From Spirulina sp034932185 (GTDB lineage: Bacteria > Cyanobacteriota > Cyanobacteriia > Cyanobacteriales > Spirulinaceae): a stretch of 64,000 nucleotides of DNA. The stretch is from the NCBI RefSeq assembly GCF_034932185.1, contig NZ_JAYGHW010000039.1:1-64000 (forward strand). The letters run 5' to 3'. The translations under genes and the position numbers were made by a program. Each line of letters opens with the position of its first letter. Position 1 is the stretch's first letter. Positions 1 to 8,146 of this stretch are shown here, one piece after another. The notes beneath the pieces were generated by a model, which worked only from the letters and a program-made list of their open reading frames with translations, did not search any database and had not been told where the DNA came from.

Positions 1-129
1 ACTGGGAGATTGGAGAGAAACGGATGGTGTGAAGAGAGGATAAGTCACAAAAATAGAACTGATTTACTTCTGACAAAGGGTTTTGAACGAGTACTTTGCA
101 AACACAATCTTTTTTTCGAGGTTCCCTAA
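1..129 (+). CDS. 3' end of an unrecognised gene (partial)
   Basis: An open frame runs from the window edge to a TAA at 127-129 and would give the last 42 residues of a protein ending FFEVP. It is basic and cysteine-containing and matches no family I can name. Only 6 bases separate its stop from the ATG of the endonuclease-like gene at 136, so the two are probably one transcription unit. In a restriction-modification locus this position would suit a DNA methyltransferase, but no methyltransferase motif lies inside the visible part, so that is inference from position only. Confidence 0.4.
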   Translation, partial: TGRLERNGWCEERISHKNRTDLLLTKGFERVLCKHNLFFEVP

Positions 130-135
130 TAAAAT

Positions 136-936
136 ATGAGCAAATATGATCGCGTCATTGAAAAAGTTTTCTTTGAAAACTACGTTGAGGGTGCAGCTAA
201 AGTTGGCTTTTCACGAGAAGAGCTAGCACAATCATGCAATGATCTTGGTATGTCTAGGATTAAAAACTTAGGGGATATTCCCTACACCTATAGATTTCGT
301 AAGGAGCTTCCCCAGAGTATTAAAGAAAAATGTCCAAGCCATTCAGAGTGGATAATCATTGGCAAAGGAATTGGTTTTTATGAATTCAGATTAGCATCAC
401 CCGGAAAAATTCAACCATCAACCAATAGACAAAGAATAAAAGTACCAGATGCAACTCCTGAAATTGTCAAAAGATATGCTCCTGGTACTGATGAGCAGGC
501 ACTCCTTACAAAGGTGAGGTATAATCGTCTGATTGATCTGTTTTCCAGTCTAACCTGTTACTCAGTACAAAATCATCTCAGAACGACAATACCAAATGTT
601 GGACAGATTGAAATTGATGAAATTTATTTAGGCATGAATAAAAGAGGAACTCATTTTGTTATTCCCTGCCAGGCAAAATCACCAGGTGATCAATTTGGAA
701 TTGTACAAATTATGCAAGATATTGAATTTTGTAATTTTAAATATCCTAACGAAATTTGTAAGCCAATTGCATTACAATTCTTATCAACAAATGATGTTGC
801 AATTTTAGAATTAATAGTTGAAGAGCGTAACGATATATTTCATCTTTCAGTTGTTGATGAACATCATTACAAGTTGGTTAGTAAAGATGAAATTACTGAT
901 GATGAAATCAAATTAATGTCTCAACTTGATGCATGA
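136..936 (+). CDS. Putative restriction-endonuclease-like protein
   Basis: A 266-residue protein of unknown family. Residues 156-195 hold an acidic strand (E159, D161, E162), a short loop and then IPCQAK with Q179 and K181. This fits the D-x(n)-(E/Q)xK core of PD-(D/E)XK nucleases, where Mrr-like members carry Q in place of E. The following SPGDQFGIVQIMQD region resembles the helix after the core. The gene is clearly AT-richer than its neighbours and contains no GCGATCGC, as expected for a transferred restriction gene. It sits 6 bases behind an incomplete upstream gene. No Shine-Dalgarno match stands out before the ATG. The nuclease assignment is inferred from the motif alone; it could be another DNA-processing protein. 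Confidence 0.55.
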   Translation: MSKYDRVIEKVFFENYVEGAAKVGFSREELAQSCNDLGMSRIKNLGDIPYTYRFRKELPQSIKEKCPSHSEWIIIGKGIGFYEFRLASPGKIQPSTNRQRIKVPDATPEIVKRYAPGTDEQALLTKVRYNRLIDLFSSLTCYSVQNHLRTTIPNVGQIEIDEIYLGMNKRGTHFVIPCQAKSPGDQFGIVQIMQDIEFCNFKYPNEICKPIALQFLSTNDVAILELIVEERNDIFHLSVVDEHHYKLVSKDEITDDEIKLMSQLDA

Positions 937-1014
937 AATGACACTCGTCTGAATCCTGGATTGAACCATGGTCAACCCCATCGATTTATCCAAATTTGAT
1001 CGCCTCATCCGGTA

Positions 1015-1035
1015 GGGGCGAAAATTTTTCGCCCC
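1015..1035. repeat. Dispersed GGGGCGAAAA...CGCCCC fold-back repeat
   Basis: A near-perfect inverted repeat between convergent genes, one of about ten related copies in this window. As RNA it would form a stem with an AT-rich tip. Confidence 0.75.
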
Positions 1036-1067
1036 CACACCCATCTATTCTACAAACGGATTCCCCC

Positions 1068-3173
1068 TTACAGTTGATCGCGGCGGATGATATGGGCTTC
1101 AACAGTAGATCGCTCACGCCAAACCTCCCGCAATTCCCCCCGACGATACAACGCCAATTGATCCCCCCGATGGGGAGAACCCGGCTGCGTCCCATTGCCA
1201 TAGGCATTTAACACCAAAGCACGAGGGGAATCGCCAAACTCAAGGGCCAGAATAAAGCCATCCCCCCCCACCGCCGTAAACGGTTCCCCCGGTTCCCCCC
1301 CCGCCAAATCAATCACCGCAAAACTCCCCAACGATCCCGGCGCACCCTGGCCCGGCTCCTCCACATTCCCCACCCGCAACCGCGTAAATTCCCCCCAAGG
1401 CAGATCCAACCGCCCCCAATCCCGCTCCATATCCTGCGCCACCCGCTTTAACGCCCTTAATGCTGCCGCAGGATCGGCTAATCCCTTCGGGGTCGTTAAG
1501 GGTTCGCGGGCATTCCAAGGGGTCGCCCATTGCTGACCCGGCGGTAACGACCACCACCATTGCACAAACAGCGCCGCCCCCTTACTTTCGGCGTTGGTGT
1601 GGCGATCCCAAGCGGCGAGGACTTGGGCCGCTTTTTGGATCAGGGGATCGCTTTCCCCTTGGGCTAGGGTGAGCAACTCCGGCAGGATGCGATCGCCCAA
1701 GGCCAACCGCGTTGAAAACTTCGCCTTGACTAAACTTTCCAAATCCCATTGGTCTTGGGATTGGATCAGTTGGAGCGATCGCTGACTTCGCAATAAATTC
1801 AATGCCCCGGTTAAGTCCGGCGGCGTGAGATAGGCGGGGAAATCTTCCGGCTCAAAAACTGGGGGCAACGTCACCGTCCAAGGGGGATCATTACTGTTTT
1901 GCAACCATCCACTGGGGGGATTTGCCACCTTGGGCAGATCGGCATAGGGATGGTATTGATGCCAAATTTGATCCGCCCTGTCCCCCGGTTGCGGTTGCTG
2001 CTCACTGGCCCAATTCCCCTCAGAACGCACCGGAACCAACGCATTAAAAACATAGAAAATTTCCCCGTGGCGATCAGCGGTGAGGAAATTAAACATTGGC
2101 AATTGTTGCTGGGCAATGGCGTTTTCAAAATCCTGACGGTTCTGGGCGTTGGCCATGGCCCAAAGTTGTTCAAAAATGTAGGGACGGTCAAAACCAGCAA
2201 TCCTTAAAGCTGTGGCGGTTTGCTCCGTTTTACTAATAATGGGGCCATGGGCGGATCTTTCCACCGTGAGCAACTCTTCCCGGAATGTGCCATCCGCCTG
2301 CTTGATCTTTATCCGCACCTCCTCCGTTTCAAAAGCCGCCACACCTCCTTCCCAACGGTAGCCCCCCGGTGCGAGGGTCAAACGGTAATCTGTCCAAGCT
2401 TTTTGCGGGTTCACCGTTGCTGTCCAGCCTAGATCAGCATTAAACCCAATGGACAATAAAGGCATCCCCACCAACGCCGCCCCGTAGAGATTGACATCCC
2501 CCGTATTGAGGTGGGCTTCATACCAGCGGAACAAGCCCCCCCAAGGGAGATGGGTATTGGAAAGCAGGAGGCTATGGCCAGAACGGGAGCGGGAAGGGGC
2601 GATCGCCCAACCATTCGACCCCGCCAACGTGGGGCCGACGAGGAATTGTAAATGGATGGCCCGCTGGAGATGGGCGAGAACATCCGTGGGCTGGATGGGT
2701 AAGACGACGCGACGACTGGGGGCGATCGCCTCTGGGTGTGCCATTGCATATTCATTCATCCCCGCCACAAAAGCCTCAAGATAGGCCCGCATTTCCGGCG
2801 TTTGCGCTTCCGCCCAGGCTTGGGCGCGGGGGGGGATGCCCATGCGATGGAGGAGGCGATCAGTTCCTAAATATTCCTCCCCCCAATATTCCGCCCCCCG
2901 ACCCCTGGCCAAGCCATAGAGCCGCAGGATCAAATCCCCATGGCTCTCCATCTGGGCATAGCCAAAGGCCCGGCCCAAGGAGACAAAATCCGGTGCATAA
3001 ATATGGGGAACGCCCCAACGATCCCAAAGGATTTCAGTGGAGGGGTGAGGAGGCATCGTCATGGCGAATCCTAGGGTAGCGAACAATGTACAAAGGGCCA
3101 GCAAGGCCCAACGGAACCCTAAGCGTAACCGCCCCCAAAAGTAAGATGAAATCCGCTGAGTCAGATCCTGCAA
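1068..3173 (-). CDS. Penicillin acylase family protein (Ntn hydrolase)
   Basis: Family members are periplasmic amidases that cleave beta-lactams or acyl-homoserine lactones after self-processing into two chains. Seen here are the alpha-chain start (IL.DRWGVPHIYA), the conserved HGDLILR-like region, and GSNGWAIAPSRS, whose serine would become the N-terminal nucleophile of the beta chain. The stretch before WDRWG is hydrophobic (ALLALCTLFATLGFA), giving a signal peptide ending near the MTMPP segment. An ATG start at 3275 is possible but would drag a dispersed GGGGCG repeat (3189-3217) into the coding sequence, so I prefer the in-frame TTG at 3173, giving 701 residues. The substrate cannot be told from sequence; quorum quenching is possible but unproven. 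Confidence 0.85.
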   Translation of the reverse strand: MQDLTQRISSYFWGRLRLGFRWALLALCTLFATLGFAMTMPPHPSTEILWDRWGVPHIYAPDFVSLGRAFGYAQMESHGDLILRLYGLARGRGAEYWGEEYLGTDRLLHRMGIPPRAQAWAEAQTPEMRAYLEAFVAGMNEYAMAHPEAIAPSRRVVLPIQPTDVLAHLQRAIHLQFLVGPTLAGSNGWAIAPSRSRSGHSLLLSNTHLPWGGLFRWYEAHLNTGDVNLYGAALVGMPLLSIGFNADLGWTATVNPQKAWTDYRLTLAPGGYRWEGGVAAFETEEVRIKIKQADGTFREELLTVERSAHGPIISKTEQTATALRIAGFDRPYIFEQLWAMANAQNRQDFENAIAQQQLPMFNFLTADRHGEIFYVFNALVPVRSEGNWASEQQPQPGDRADQIWHQYHPYADLPKVANPPSGWLQNSNDPPWTVTLPPVFEPEDFPAYLTPPDLTGALNLLRSQRSLQLIQSQDQWDLESLVKAKFSTRLALGDRILPELLTLAQGESDPLIQKAAQVLAAWDRHTNAESKGAALFVQWWWSLPPGQQWATPWNAREPLTTPKGLADPAAALRALKRVAQDMERDWGRLDLPWGEFTRLRVGNVEEPGQGAPGSLGSFAVIDLAGGEPGEPFTAVGGDGFILALEFGDSPRALVLNAYGNGTQPGSPHRGDQLALYRRGELREVWRERSTVEAHIIRRDQL

Positions 3174-3188
3174 AGCTGTAGGTGATGT

Positions 3189-3217
3189 GGGGGCGCAAAT
3201 TTTAAACCTTTCGCCCC
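3189..3217. repeat. Dispersed GGGGCG...CGCCCC fold-back repeat, diverged copy
   Basis: A degenerate copy of the dispersed fold-back just upstream of the acylase signal peptide. It is a reason to reject the longest possible start of that gene. Confidence 0.55.
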
Positions 3218-3376
3218 TACGCAGATCAACGCTACAACCACATTTCGGATCATCTCTCATCCACAACTCCCCCATCTTTAAACCGCTCCACCATCCAAAG
3301 TCATCACCCGTAATTCAAGTCCTTACTCTACAAGGATCACCGCAGAAATTTAAATGACGATCAGCTTATTACATCC

Positions 3377-3802
3377 TTAAAAATTACGCAATAATGCCAC
3401 AAAACCCGCTTGCTCAAAGTGGCGATCATAAGCTAGTGCTTCAAGAATATTTCGTTCTTGCATTAAACAAAAAGACGCACAATCAGTATGGCTCCATGCT
3501 TGATCAGGACGCTGACTGTAGAGTTCTAACGCATTTTTAAATAACTCAGTGGTTTGCGGAATAACCTCAACCATTTTATCCTCTAACAAAGAATCAATCA
3601 AATCCACTGCGGCTTGTCTCAAATTTTCACCTCTTCGCGAAAAAGCATTAAGAAGTTCCGTTAAAATTAACTCCGTTGTCACAAAATTAGCCGATAAAAT
3701 TTTATCGGTGATTTGTATAGCGCGATCATGCATATCATCATCAGGGGAAATGAGAGCAATCCAGTAGCCTGTATCTACAAAAACTGTTTTAACTGTTTTC
3801 AT
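3377..3802 (-). CDS. PIN-domain toxin (VapC-like)
   Basis: A 141-residue PIN domain. The acidic metal-binding residues are visible in order: D in FVDTGYW near residue 10, E in TELILTE near 46, D in SHTDCASF near 106 and D in AYDRHF near 124. PIN toxins are Mg2+-dependent RNases that cut tRNA or mRNA. The ATG overlaps the stop of the upstream gene (ATGA), the usual arrangement for an antitoxin-toxin pair and for translational coupling. The protein ends 15 residues after the last acidic motif and looks intact. Confidence 0.85.
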   Translation of the reverse strand: MKTVKTVFVDTGYWIALISPDDDMHDRAIQITDKILSANFVTTELILTELLNAFSRRGENLRQAAVDLIDSLLEDKMVEVIPQTTELFKNALELYSQRPDQAWSHTDCASFCLMQERNILEALAYDRHFEQAGFVALLRNF

Positions 3803-4080
3803 TCCTCTACTTTTGGCGCACCATATAGGTAATGATCTAAATTTTTAGCAAAGTCAGCGGGCAACTTTTCTGTGTGATGCTCAGATAATTGTTGGCTGAT
3901 TTTTTGTGCCTTCTGCAAAAAAGTGGGTGTACTGTGAGCAGAAGGCGAACTAACAAATTCATTCAAATTGTTGCGTTCAGATAATCTCAGTTTAAGAAAT
4001 AGAAAGAAGTTTAACACTTCTTCAAGGAGAAAATCTGGTGCTTGGTCAATTTCTTGAATGAGTTGATCTTTAGTGCTCAT
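3799..4080 (-). CDS. Antitoxin of the PIN-domain pair
   Basis: A 93-residue protein starting MSTKDQLIQEID, with the helical stretch APDFLLEEVLNFFLFLK typical of the small cyanobacterial proteins (DUF2281-like) found in front of PIN toxins. The C-terminal third is polar and probably disordered, as toxin-wrapping tails are. The ATG at 4080 was chosen because GAGG lies 10 bases upstream; a longer frame to 4182 has no such support. Its TGA overlaps the toxin ATG. By analogy it neutralises the toxin and may repress the operon, but no clear DNA-binding fold is recognisable. Confidence 0.75.
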   Translation of the reverse strand: MSTKDQLIQEIDQAPDFLLEEVLNFFLFLKLRLSERNNLNEFVSSPSAHSTPTFLQKAQKISQQLSEHHTEKLPADFAKNLDHYLYGAPKVEE

Positions 4081-4209
4081 TTTTTTAGATCCTCGATTAA
4101 TTGAGATGAATAACGCTACAGTCCCTATTCCTCCACCATGATTAAAATTAACGGGTTTAAGGGGGCGATCGCCTTCGATCACCCCCTTCCATTCATCAGA
4201 ATGCGAACC

Positions 4210-4455
4210 CTATTCGCGGGGACGGGCCGGGTTAACCTTTAACACGCGCCCCATCCATTCCGCCCCATCCAGTTCAGCGATCGCGGAGGCTTCCTCCGTT
4301 TCACTCTGCATCTCAACGAAGGCAAAGCCCCGCATCCGCCCGGTTTCCCGGTCTGTGGGAACATGAACCCGTTTGACCGTGCCGTATTCGGCAAAAACTT
4401 CAGTAATCTCGTCCTTGGTCACGTTGTAGGCGAGATTACCAACATAAATCGACAT
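4210..4455 (-). CDS. RRM-type RNA-binding protein (Rbp family)
   Basis: An 81-residue single RNA-recognition motif. RNP2 is IYVGNL (residues 3-8) and RNP1 is RGFAFVEM (near 43-50). Cyanobacterial Rbp proteins bind single-stranded RNA; several are induced by cold and some help locate mRNAs at the thylakoid. This one lacks the glycine-rich C-terminal tail of the cold-induced class and ends shortly after the RRM with ARPRE. About 160 bases separate it from the next gene upstream, leaving room for its own promoter and a leader. Confidence 0.92.
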   Translation of the reverse strand: MSIYVGNLAYNVTKDEITEVFAEYGTVKRVHVPTDRETGRMRGFAFVEMQSETEEASAIAELDGAEWMGRVLKVNPARPRE

Positions 4456-4617
4456 TGAGGAACTATCTCCTAGATCAGTAAGTGGAGAGCCAAGATTTCG
4501 GAGCGATGCTTATCAAAAATTGAGAAAACCGATCAGGTTGAAAGCTAGCTTGAAATACCGATTCTTATACTCAGCCGCTATTGTAGCACTGCTTTTCGAG
4601 ATGGCTAGGGGCCAGGT

Positions 4618-4992
4618 CTAAGGCAGGGGAGATTCTGGCGTGAGGGGGCAATGGCAATGACCCTGGGCTAACCACTGGGAACCCACCTGATGGAGGGCGG
4701 CCATCACCGGCTGAAGCTGGCGACCCTTGGGCGTGAGGGCATATTCCACACGGGGCGGAATTTCGGCATAAACGCGACGCAGGACTAAGCCTTCGGCTTC
4801 TAACTCCTTGAGGCGGATGGTTAGGGTTTTGGTGCTAATCCCCGGTAGGGCGCGGCGCAGTTCGTGGGTACGGCGATCGCCCCCGAATAACTCCCGCAAA
4901 ATCAAAATCGCCCATTTACTCCCCAACAGATCCACCACAAACTGAATCGGGCATTGAAATTGAGGATTAACACAGGGGTTTGCGTCGGCCAT
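4618..4992 (-). CDS. chlR: HxlR-type regulator, probable ChlR oxygen sensor
   Basis: A 124-residue winged-helix protein of the HxlR group (GSKWAILILREL, followed by LPGISTKTLTIRLKELEAEG). It has exactly four cysteines: C7 and C14 before the helix-turn-helix, and C113 and C115 near the C terminus. ChlR of Synechococcus sp. PCC 7002 is known to hold an oxygen-labile [4Fe-4S] cluster and to activate tetrapyrrole genes at low oxygen. The gene is divergent from acsF, hemN and a desaturase, which are the kinds of genes ChlR controls. The assignment rests on the cysteine pattern plus this context. The ATG at 4992 lies 40 bases from an 18-base palindrome. Confidence 0.85.
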   Translation of the reverse strand: MADANPCVNPQFQCPIQFVVDLLGSKWAILILRELFGGDRRTHELRRALPGISTKTLTIRLKELEAEGLVLRRVYAEIPPRVEYALTPKGRQLQPVMAALHQVGSQWLAQGHCHCPLTPESPLP

Positions 4993-5031
4993 GGCAAGGG
5001 TGAGTAGGGGCTTGAGAAAACTTTAACATTT

Positions 5032-5049
5032 CTTTAGCAATGGCTAAAG
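5032..5049. promoter_or_regulatory. Candidate ChlR operator (7-4-7 palindrome)
   Basis: CTTTAGC-AATG-GCTAAAG is a perfect inverted repeat in the chlR/acsF divergent intergenic region, 40 bases from chlR and 133 from acsF. That is the expected place for an activator site. Its role is inferred from symmetry and position. Confidence 0.55.
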
Positions 5050-5181
5050 TCACCACCCCACCCTAATGGTTTACTCCGGGTAACTGAGGGGTACAACCAG
5101 AAACTACCTTGTGCAAAGCCAGTCTTTCCGGTGCAATGGGACTCATTCAATCTTAGTCTGTCCTAATCCTTTAATATCCTG

Positions 5182-6258
5182 ATGGTTACAGCCCTCCCGA
5201 ACTCCAACGCTGATCTGTTGCGCCCCGGTATTAAGGCCCCCGTTAAAGAAACCCTGTTAACTCCCCGGTTTTATACGACGGATTTTGAGGCGATCGCCCA
5301 GATGGTGCTTGATTCCCAAACCGAGGAATTAGAAGCTTCCCTCAACGAACTTCGGGCGGATTACAATCGCCATCACTTTGTCCGCGATGCCGAATTTGAA
5401 CAAAGTTGGGCCCACATCGACGGCGAAACCCGCGCCGCCTTTATTGACTTCCTCGAACGGTCTTGCACCTCGGAGTTTTCCGGCTTTCTCCTCTTTAAAG
5501 AACTGTCCCGCCGCCTCAAAACCGCCAACCCCACCCTTGCCGAAGCCTTCGCCCTCTTGGCGCGGGATGAAGCCCGCCATGCTGGGTTTATCAATAAAGC
5601 GATGGCAGACTTTGGCCTTTGTTTAGATTTGAAATATCTCACCAAAAAACGCACCTATACATTTTTCCCCCCTGAATGGGTGATCTATACGGTTTATCTC
5701 TCGGAAAAAATCGGCTATTGGCGCTATATCCTCGTCTTTCGCCATTTAGAAAAACATCCCGAACACCAAATTTATCCCCTGTTTCGTTATTTTGAAAGTT
5801 GGTGTCAGGATGAAAACCGCCATGGCGATTTCTTTAAAGTGCTGTTGCGATCGCAGCCCAATTTATGGAAAACCTGGCAATCTCGCCTTTGGAGTCGGTT
5901 CTTCTTGCTGACAGTATTTGCGACCCATACCCTAACGGTGTTTGAGCGGGCCAATTTTTACGAATCCATTGGCATCGATGCCAAGGATTACAATACCGAA
6001 GTAATTCGCCAAACCAACGCCACCGCCGGCCGCGCCTTCCCCGCCATCCTCAACACCGATCACCCCGACTTTTTCCGCCGCCTCGAAGCCTGCTCCGAAG
6101 CCAACGAAACCCTCACTGCCATCAGCAACAATAACGCCCCCAAATGGGTGCAGTTCATCCAAAAAATCCCCTCCATGCTCACCATCCTTTGGCATCTTCT
6201 CTGCATCTATTTGATCAAACCCATTGATGCCGAAGCTCAACGGGCCACCGTCCATTAA
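5182..6258 (+). CDS. acsF: Mg-protoporphyrin IX monomethyl ester oxidative cyclase
   Basis: A 358-residue diiron enzyme, the usual length of cyanobacterial AcsF/ChlA, which forms the fifth ring of chlorophyll using O2. Diiron ligands are visible in the LFKEL segment (E106), in DEARH (E130, H133) and in DENRH (E211, H214). The hydrophobic C-terminal end (LTILWHLLCIYLI) fits membrane association. Cyanobacteria often carry two copies, one constitutive and one induced at low oxygen. The ChlR-like gene next door and hemN downstream suggest this is the low-oxygen isoform. Start: ATG at 5182, without a strong Shine-Dalgarno match. Confidence 0.95.
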   Translation: MVTALPNSNADLLRPGIKAPVKETLLTPRFYTTDFEAIAQMVLDSQTEELEASLNELRADYNRHHFVRDAEFEQSWAHIDGETRAAFIDFLERSCTSEFSGFLLFKELSRRLKTANPTLAEAFALLARDEARHAGFINKAMADFGLCLDLKYLTKKRTYTFFPPEWVIYTVYLSEKIGYWRYILVFRHLEKHPEHQIYPLFRYFESWCQDENRHGDFFKVLLRSQPNLWKTWQSRLWSRFFLLTVFATHTLTVFERANFYESIGIDAKDYNTEVIRQTNATAGRAFPAILNTDHPDFFRRLEACSEANETLTAISNNNAPKWVQFIQKIPSMLTILWHLLCIYLIKPIDAEAQRATVH

Positions 6259-6332
6259 CTCTTGCCAAAACCTAACCGCAACCTTGGGACTATCTCCCCC
6301 AATTTCTTCTTTTAAAAACCTCCGATCCTCCT

Positions 6333-6433
6333 CTCGTGACTCGGCTCTGCCGGGTCACGTCCCCCCGGAGGCTCTGCCTCCACCAGCGGCGGAGCCGCCC
6401 ATAAACCGCGCCACGGCGGAGCCATGGCACGAG
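6333..6433. repeat. Multi-hairpin repeat element, copy 1
   Basis: A block of successive inverted repeats: CGTGAC...GTCACG around CTCGGCTCTGCCG, then GGAGGCTCTGCCTCC, then GGCGGAGCC, then GCCACGGCGGAGCCATGGC, bounded by CTCGTG and CACGAG. A diverged copy lies at 7974-8079, so the two flank hemN. Confidence 0.7.
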
Positions 6434-6437
6434 ATAA

Positions 6438-6510
6438 CTTCCCACTTCCCACTTCCCACTTCCCACTTCCCACTTCCCACTTCCCACTTCCCACTTCCCA
6501 CTTCCCACTT
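6438..6510. repeat. Heptamer tandem repeat (CTTCCCA), about ten units
   Basis: About 10.4 uninterrupted copies of a 7-base unit directly before hemN, of the STRR kind known from filamentous cyanobacteria. It ends only 13 bases before the hemN ATG and so would lie in its leader. Partial arrays of the same or related units occur near 8990, 20761 and 23477. Confidence 0.95.
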
Positions 6511-6523
6511 TTAAAAAACCCCT

Positions 6524-7951
6524 ATGCAATGCCTCTCCCAATCCGTCGAATTCGACGCAAAACTGCTCCAAAAATATAACCAAGCCCTGCCCCGCTACAC
6601 CAGTTATCCCCCCGCTACCGAACTGCGCCCTGATTTCTCCCCGGAACAGTTGCAACGGGCGATCGCCCAAGGCAATGCCCAACAAACCCCCCTCTCCCTC
6701 TATTGTCATCTGCCTTTCTGCGAACAAGCCTGTTATTTTTGCGGCTGCAATACGATTATCACCCGGCGCAAAGCTGTGATTCAGCCCTATCTAGAGGATT
6801 TGATTCGCCATATTAACCAAGTGGCAGATTTAATCACACCAGGGAGCGGCAGTGATGGCATTGTCAATGCCCATCGGCCTGTTGAGCAAATGCATTGGGG
6901 CGGCGGCACACCGAACTATCTCAGTATTGAACAGGTGGAATATCTTTGGGATGCTCTCCATCGTCGCTTTGTGTTCAGTCCTGATGCGGAAATTTCCATT
7001 GAAATTAATCCCTGTGCTGCGGATCGGGATTATATTTTTGCCCTGAAACGGATTGGGTTTAATCGGATTAGTTTTGGCATTCAAGACTTTGATCCCCAGG
7101 TGCAAACGGCGGTGAATCGGATTCAGCCGGAGGCGATGTTATTTGATGTGATGCGCTGGATTCGGGAAGCGGGATTTTTAAGCGTCAATGTGGATTTAAT
7201 CTATGGGTTGCCTTTTCAAACCTTAGAAACGTTCCGCACCACCGTTGAAAAAACCAAGGCGCTCAATCCCGACCGCGTTGCGGTGTTTAATTTCGCCTAT
7301 GTGCCTTGGATGAAGCCGATTCAAAAGAAAATGCCAGTGGAGGCCATGCCCTCGGCGGCGGAAAAGTTGGCGATTTTGCAAATGACGATCGCTGAACTCA
7401 CCGCTGATGGCTATGTGTTTATCGGCATGGATCACTTCGCCAAACCCAATGATGAATTGGCGATCGCCCAACGGGCCGGCGAACTCCATCGCAATTTCCA
7501 GGGCTACACCACGAAGCCAGAATCGGATCTCCTCGGGTTTGGGATCACATCGATTAGTATGGTGCAAGATGTCTACTTGCAAAACCACAAACGCCTTAAG
7601 GATTTTACGGAGGCGTTAGATCAGGGGGAATTACCCCTGGCGAAAGGCGTGCAACTGAGTCATGATGATCTGATTCGGCGCACCGTGATTATGGAGTTAA
7701 TGTGTGAATTCCAAGTAACGGCGGCGGATTTAGTGGAGAAATATCATCTTGATGTGGATTTGAATTTTAACGAGTATTTTGCGCAGGAATTGCCGGCCCT
7801 CGATGCCCTTGAAGCCGATGGTTTAATTCACCGCTGGCGGGATGGGTTTGTGGTGACACCCATTGGCCGGTTGTTGATTCGCAATGTGGCGGCGGTGTTT
7901 GATACCTACCTTGCTCAACGCAATACGCAAGTGTTTTCCCGCTCCATTTAA
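6524..7951 (+). CDS. hemN: Oxygen-independent coproporphyrinogen III oxidase
   Basis: A 475-residue radical SAM enzyme that decarboxylates coproporphyrinogen III without oxygen in the heme and chlorophyll pathway. The cluster motif is CxxxCxxC at C66, C70 and C73, with the extra C75 typical of true HemN. PRYTSYPPA near residue 24 is the conserved N-terminal signature, and HWGGGTP and the GLPFQT region are present. It lies downstream of acsF, supporting co-use at low oxygen. The start sits just behind a heptamer array, and no clear ribosome-binding site is left between array and ATG. Translation may therefore depend on the array or on leaderless-like initiation. Confidence 0.96.
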   Translation: MQCLSQSVEFDAKLLQKYNQALPRYTSYPPATELRPDFSPEQLQRAIAQGNAQQTPLSLYCHLPFCEQACYFCGCNTIITRRKAVIQPYLEDLIRHINQVADLITPGSGSDGIVNAHRPVEQMHWGGGTPNYLSIEQVEYLWDALHRRFVFSPDAEISIEINPCAADRDYIFALKRIGFNRISFGIQDFDPQVQTAVNRIQPEAMLFDVMRWIREAGFLSVNVDLIYGLPFQTLETFRTTVEKTKALNPDRVAVFNFAYVPWMKPIQKKMPVEAMPSAAEKLAILQMTIAELTADGYVFIGMDHFAKPNDELAIAQRAGELHRNFQGYTTKPESDLLGFGITSISMVQDVYLQNHKRLKDFTEALDQGELPLAKGVQLSHDDLIRRTVIMELMCEFQVTAADLVEKYHLDVDLNFNEYFAQELPALDALEADGLIHRWRDGFVVTPIGRLLIRNVAAVFDTYLAQRNTQVFSRSI

Positions 7952-7973
7952 TCCCCAACTTAATGCCCAACCT

Positions 7974-8079
7974 CTCGTTACTCGGCTCTGCCGAGTAACG
8001 TCCCCCCGGCGGGCTTCTGCCTCCCTAACTAACGGCAGAGCCGCTGATCATCCGTGCCACGGCGGAGCCATGGCACGAG
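7974..8079. repeat. Multi-hairpin repeat element, copy 2
   Basis: Same order of hairpins as at 6333-6433: an 11-base perfect stem CGTTACTCGGC / GCCGAGTAACG, then a GCTTCTGCC block, then GTGCCACGG...CCATGGCAC. Where copy 1 has CGTGAC/GTCACG, this copy has CGTTAC/GTAACG, so paired positions changed together. Confidence 0.7.
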
Positions 8080-8099
8080 TAATTGCCCAATGCCTTGTA

Positions 8100-8121
8100 G
8101 GGGCGAAAAATTTTTCGCCCC
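8100..8121. repeat. Dispersed GGGGCGAAAAA...CGCCCC fold-back repeat
   Basis: A perfect palindrome between the multi-hairpin element and the desaturase start. Confidence 0.8.
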
Positions 8122-8146
8122 AATCTTAAAATTTGTGTGAGGCTTT

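Noticed and set aside
6438..6510. CRISPR array
   Set aside because: The repeat unit is 7 bases with no spacers and no cas genes nearby; it is a simple heptamer array.
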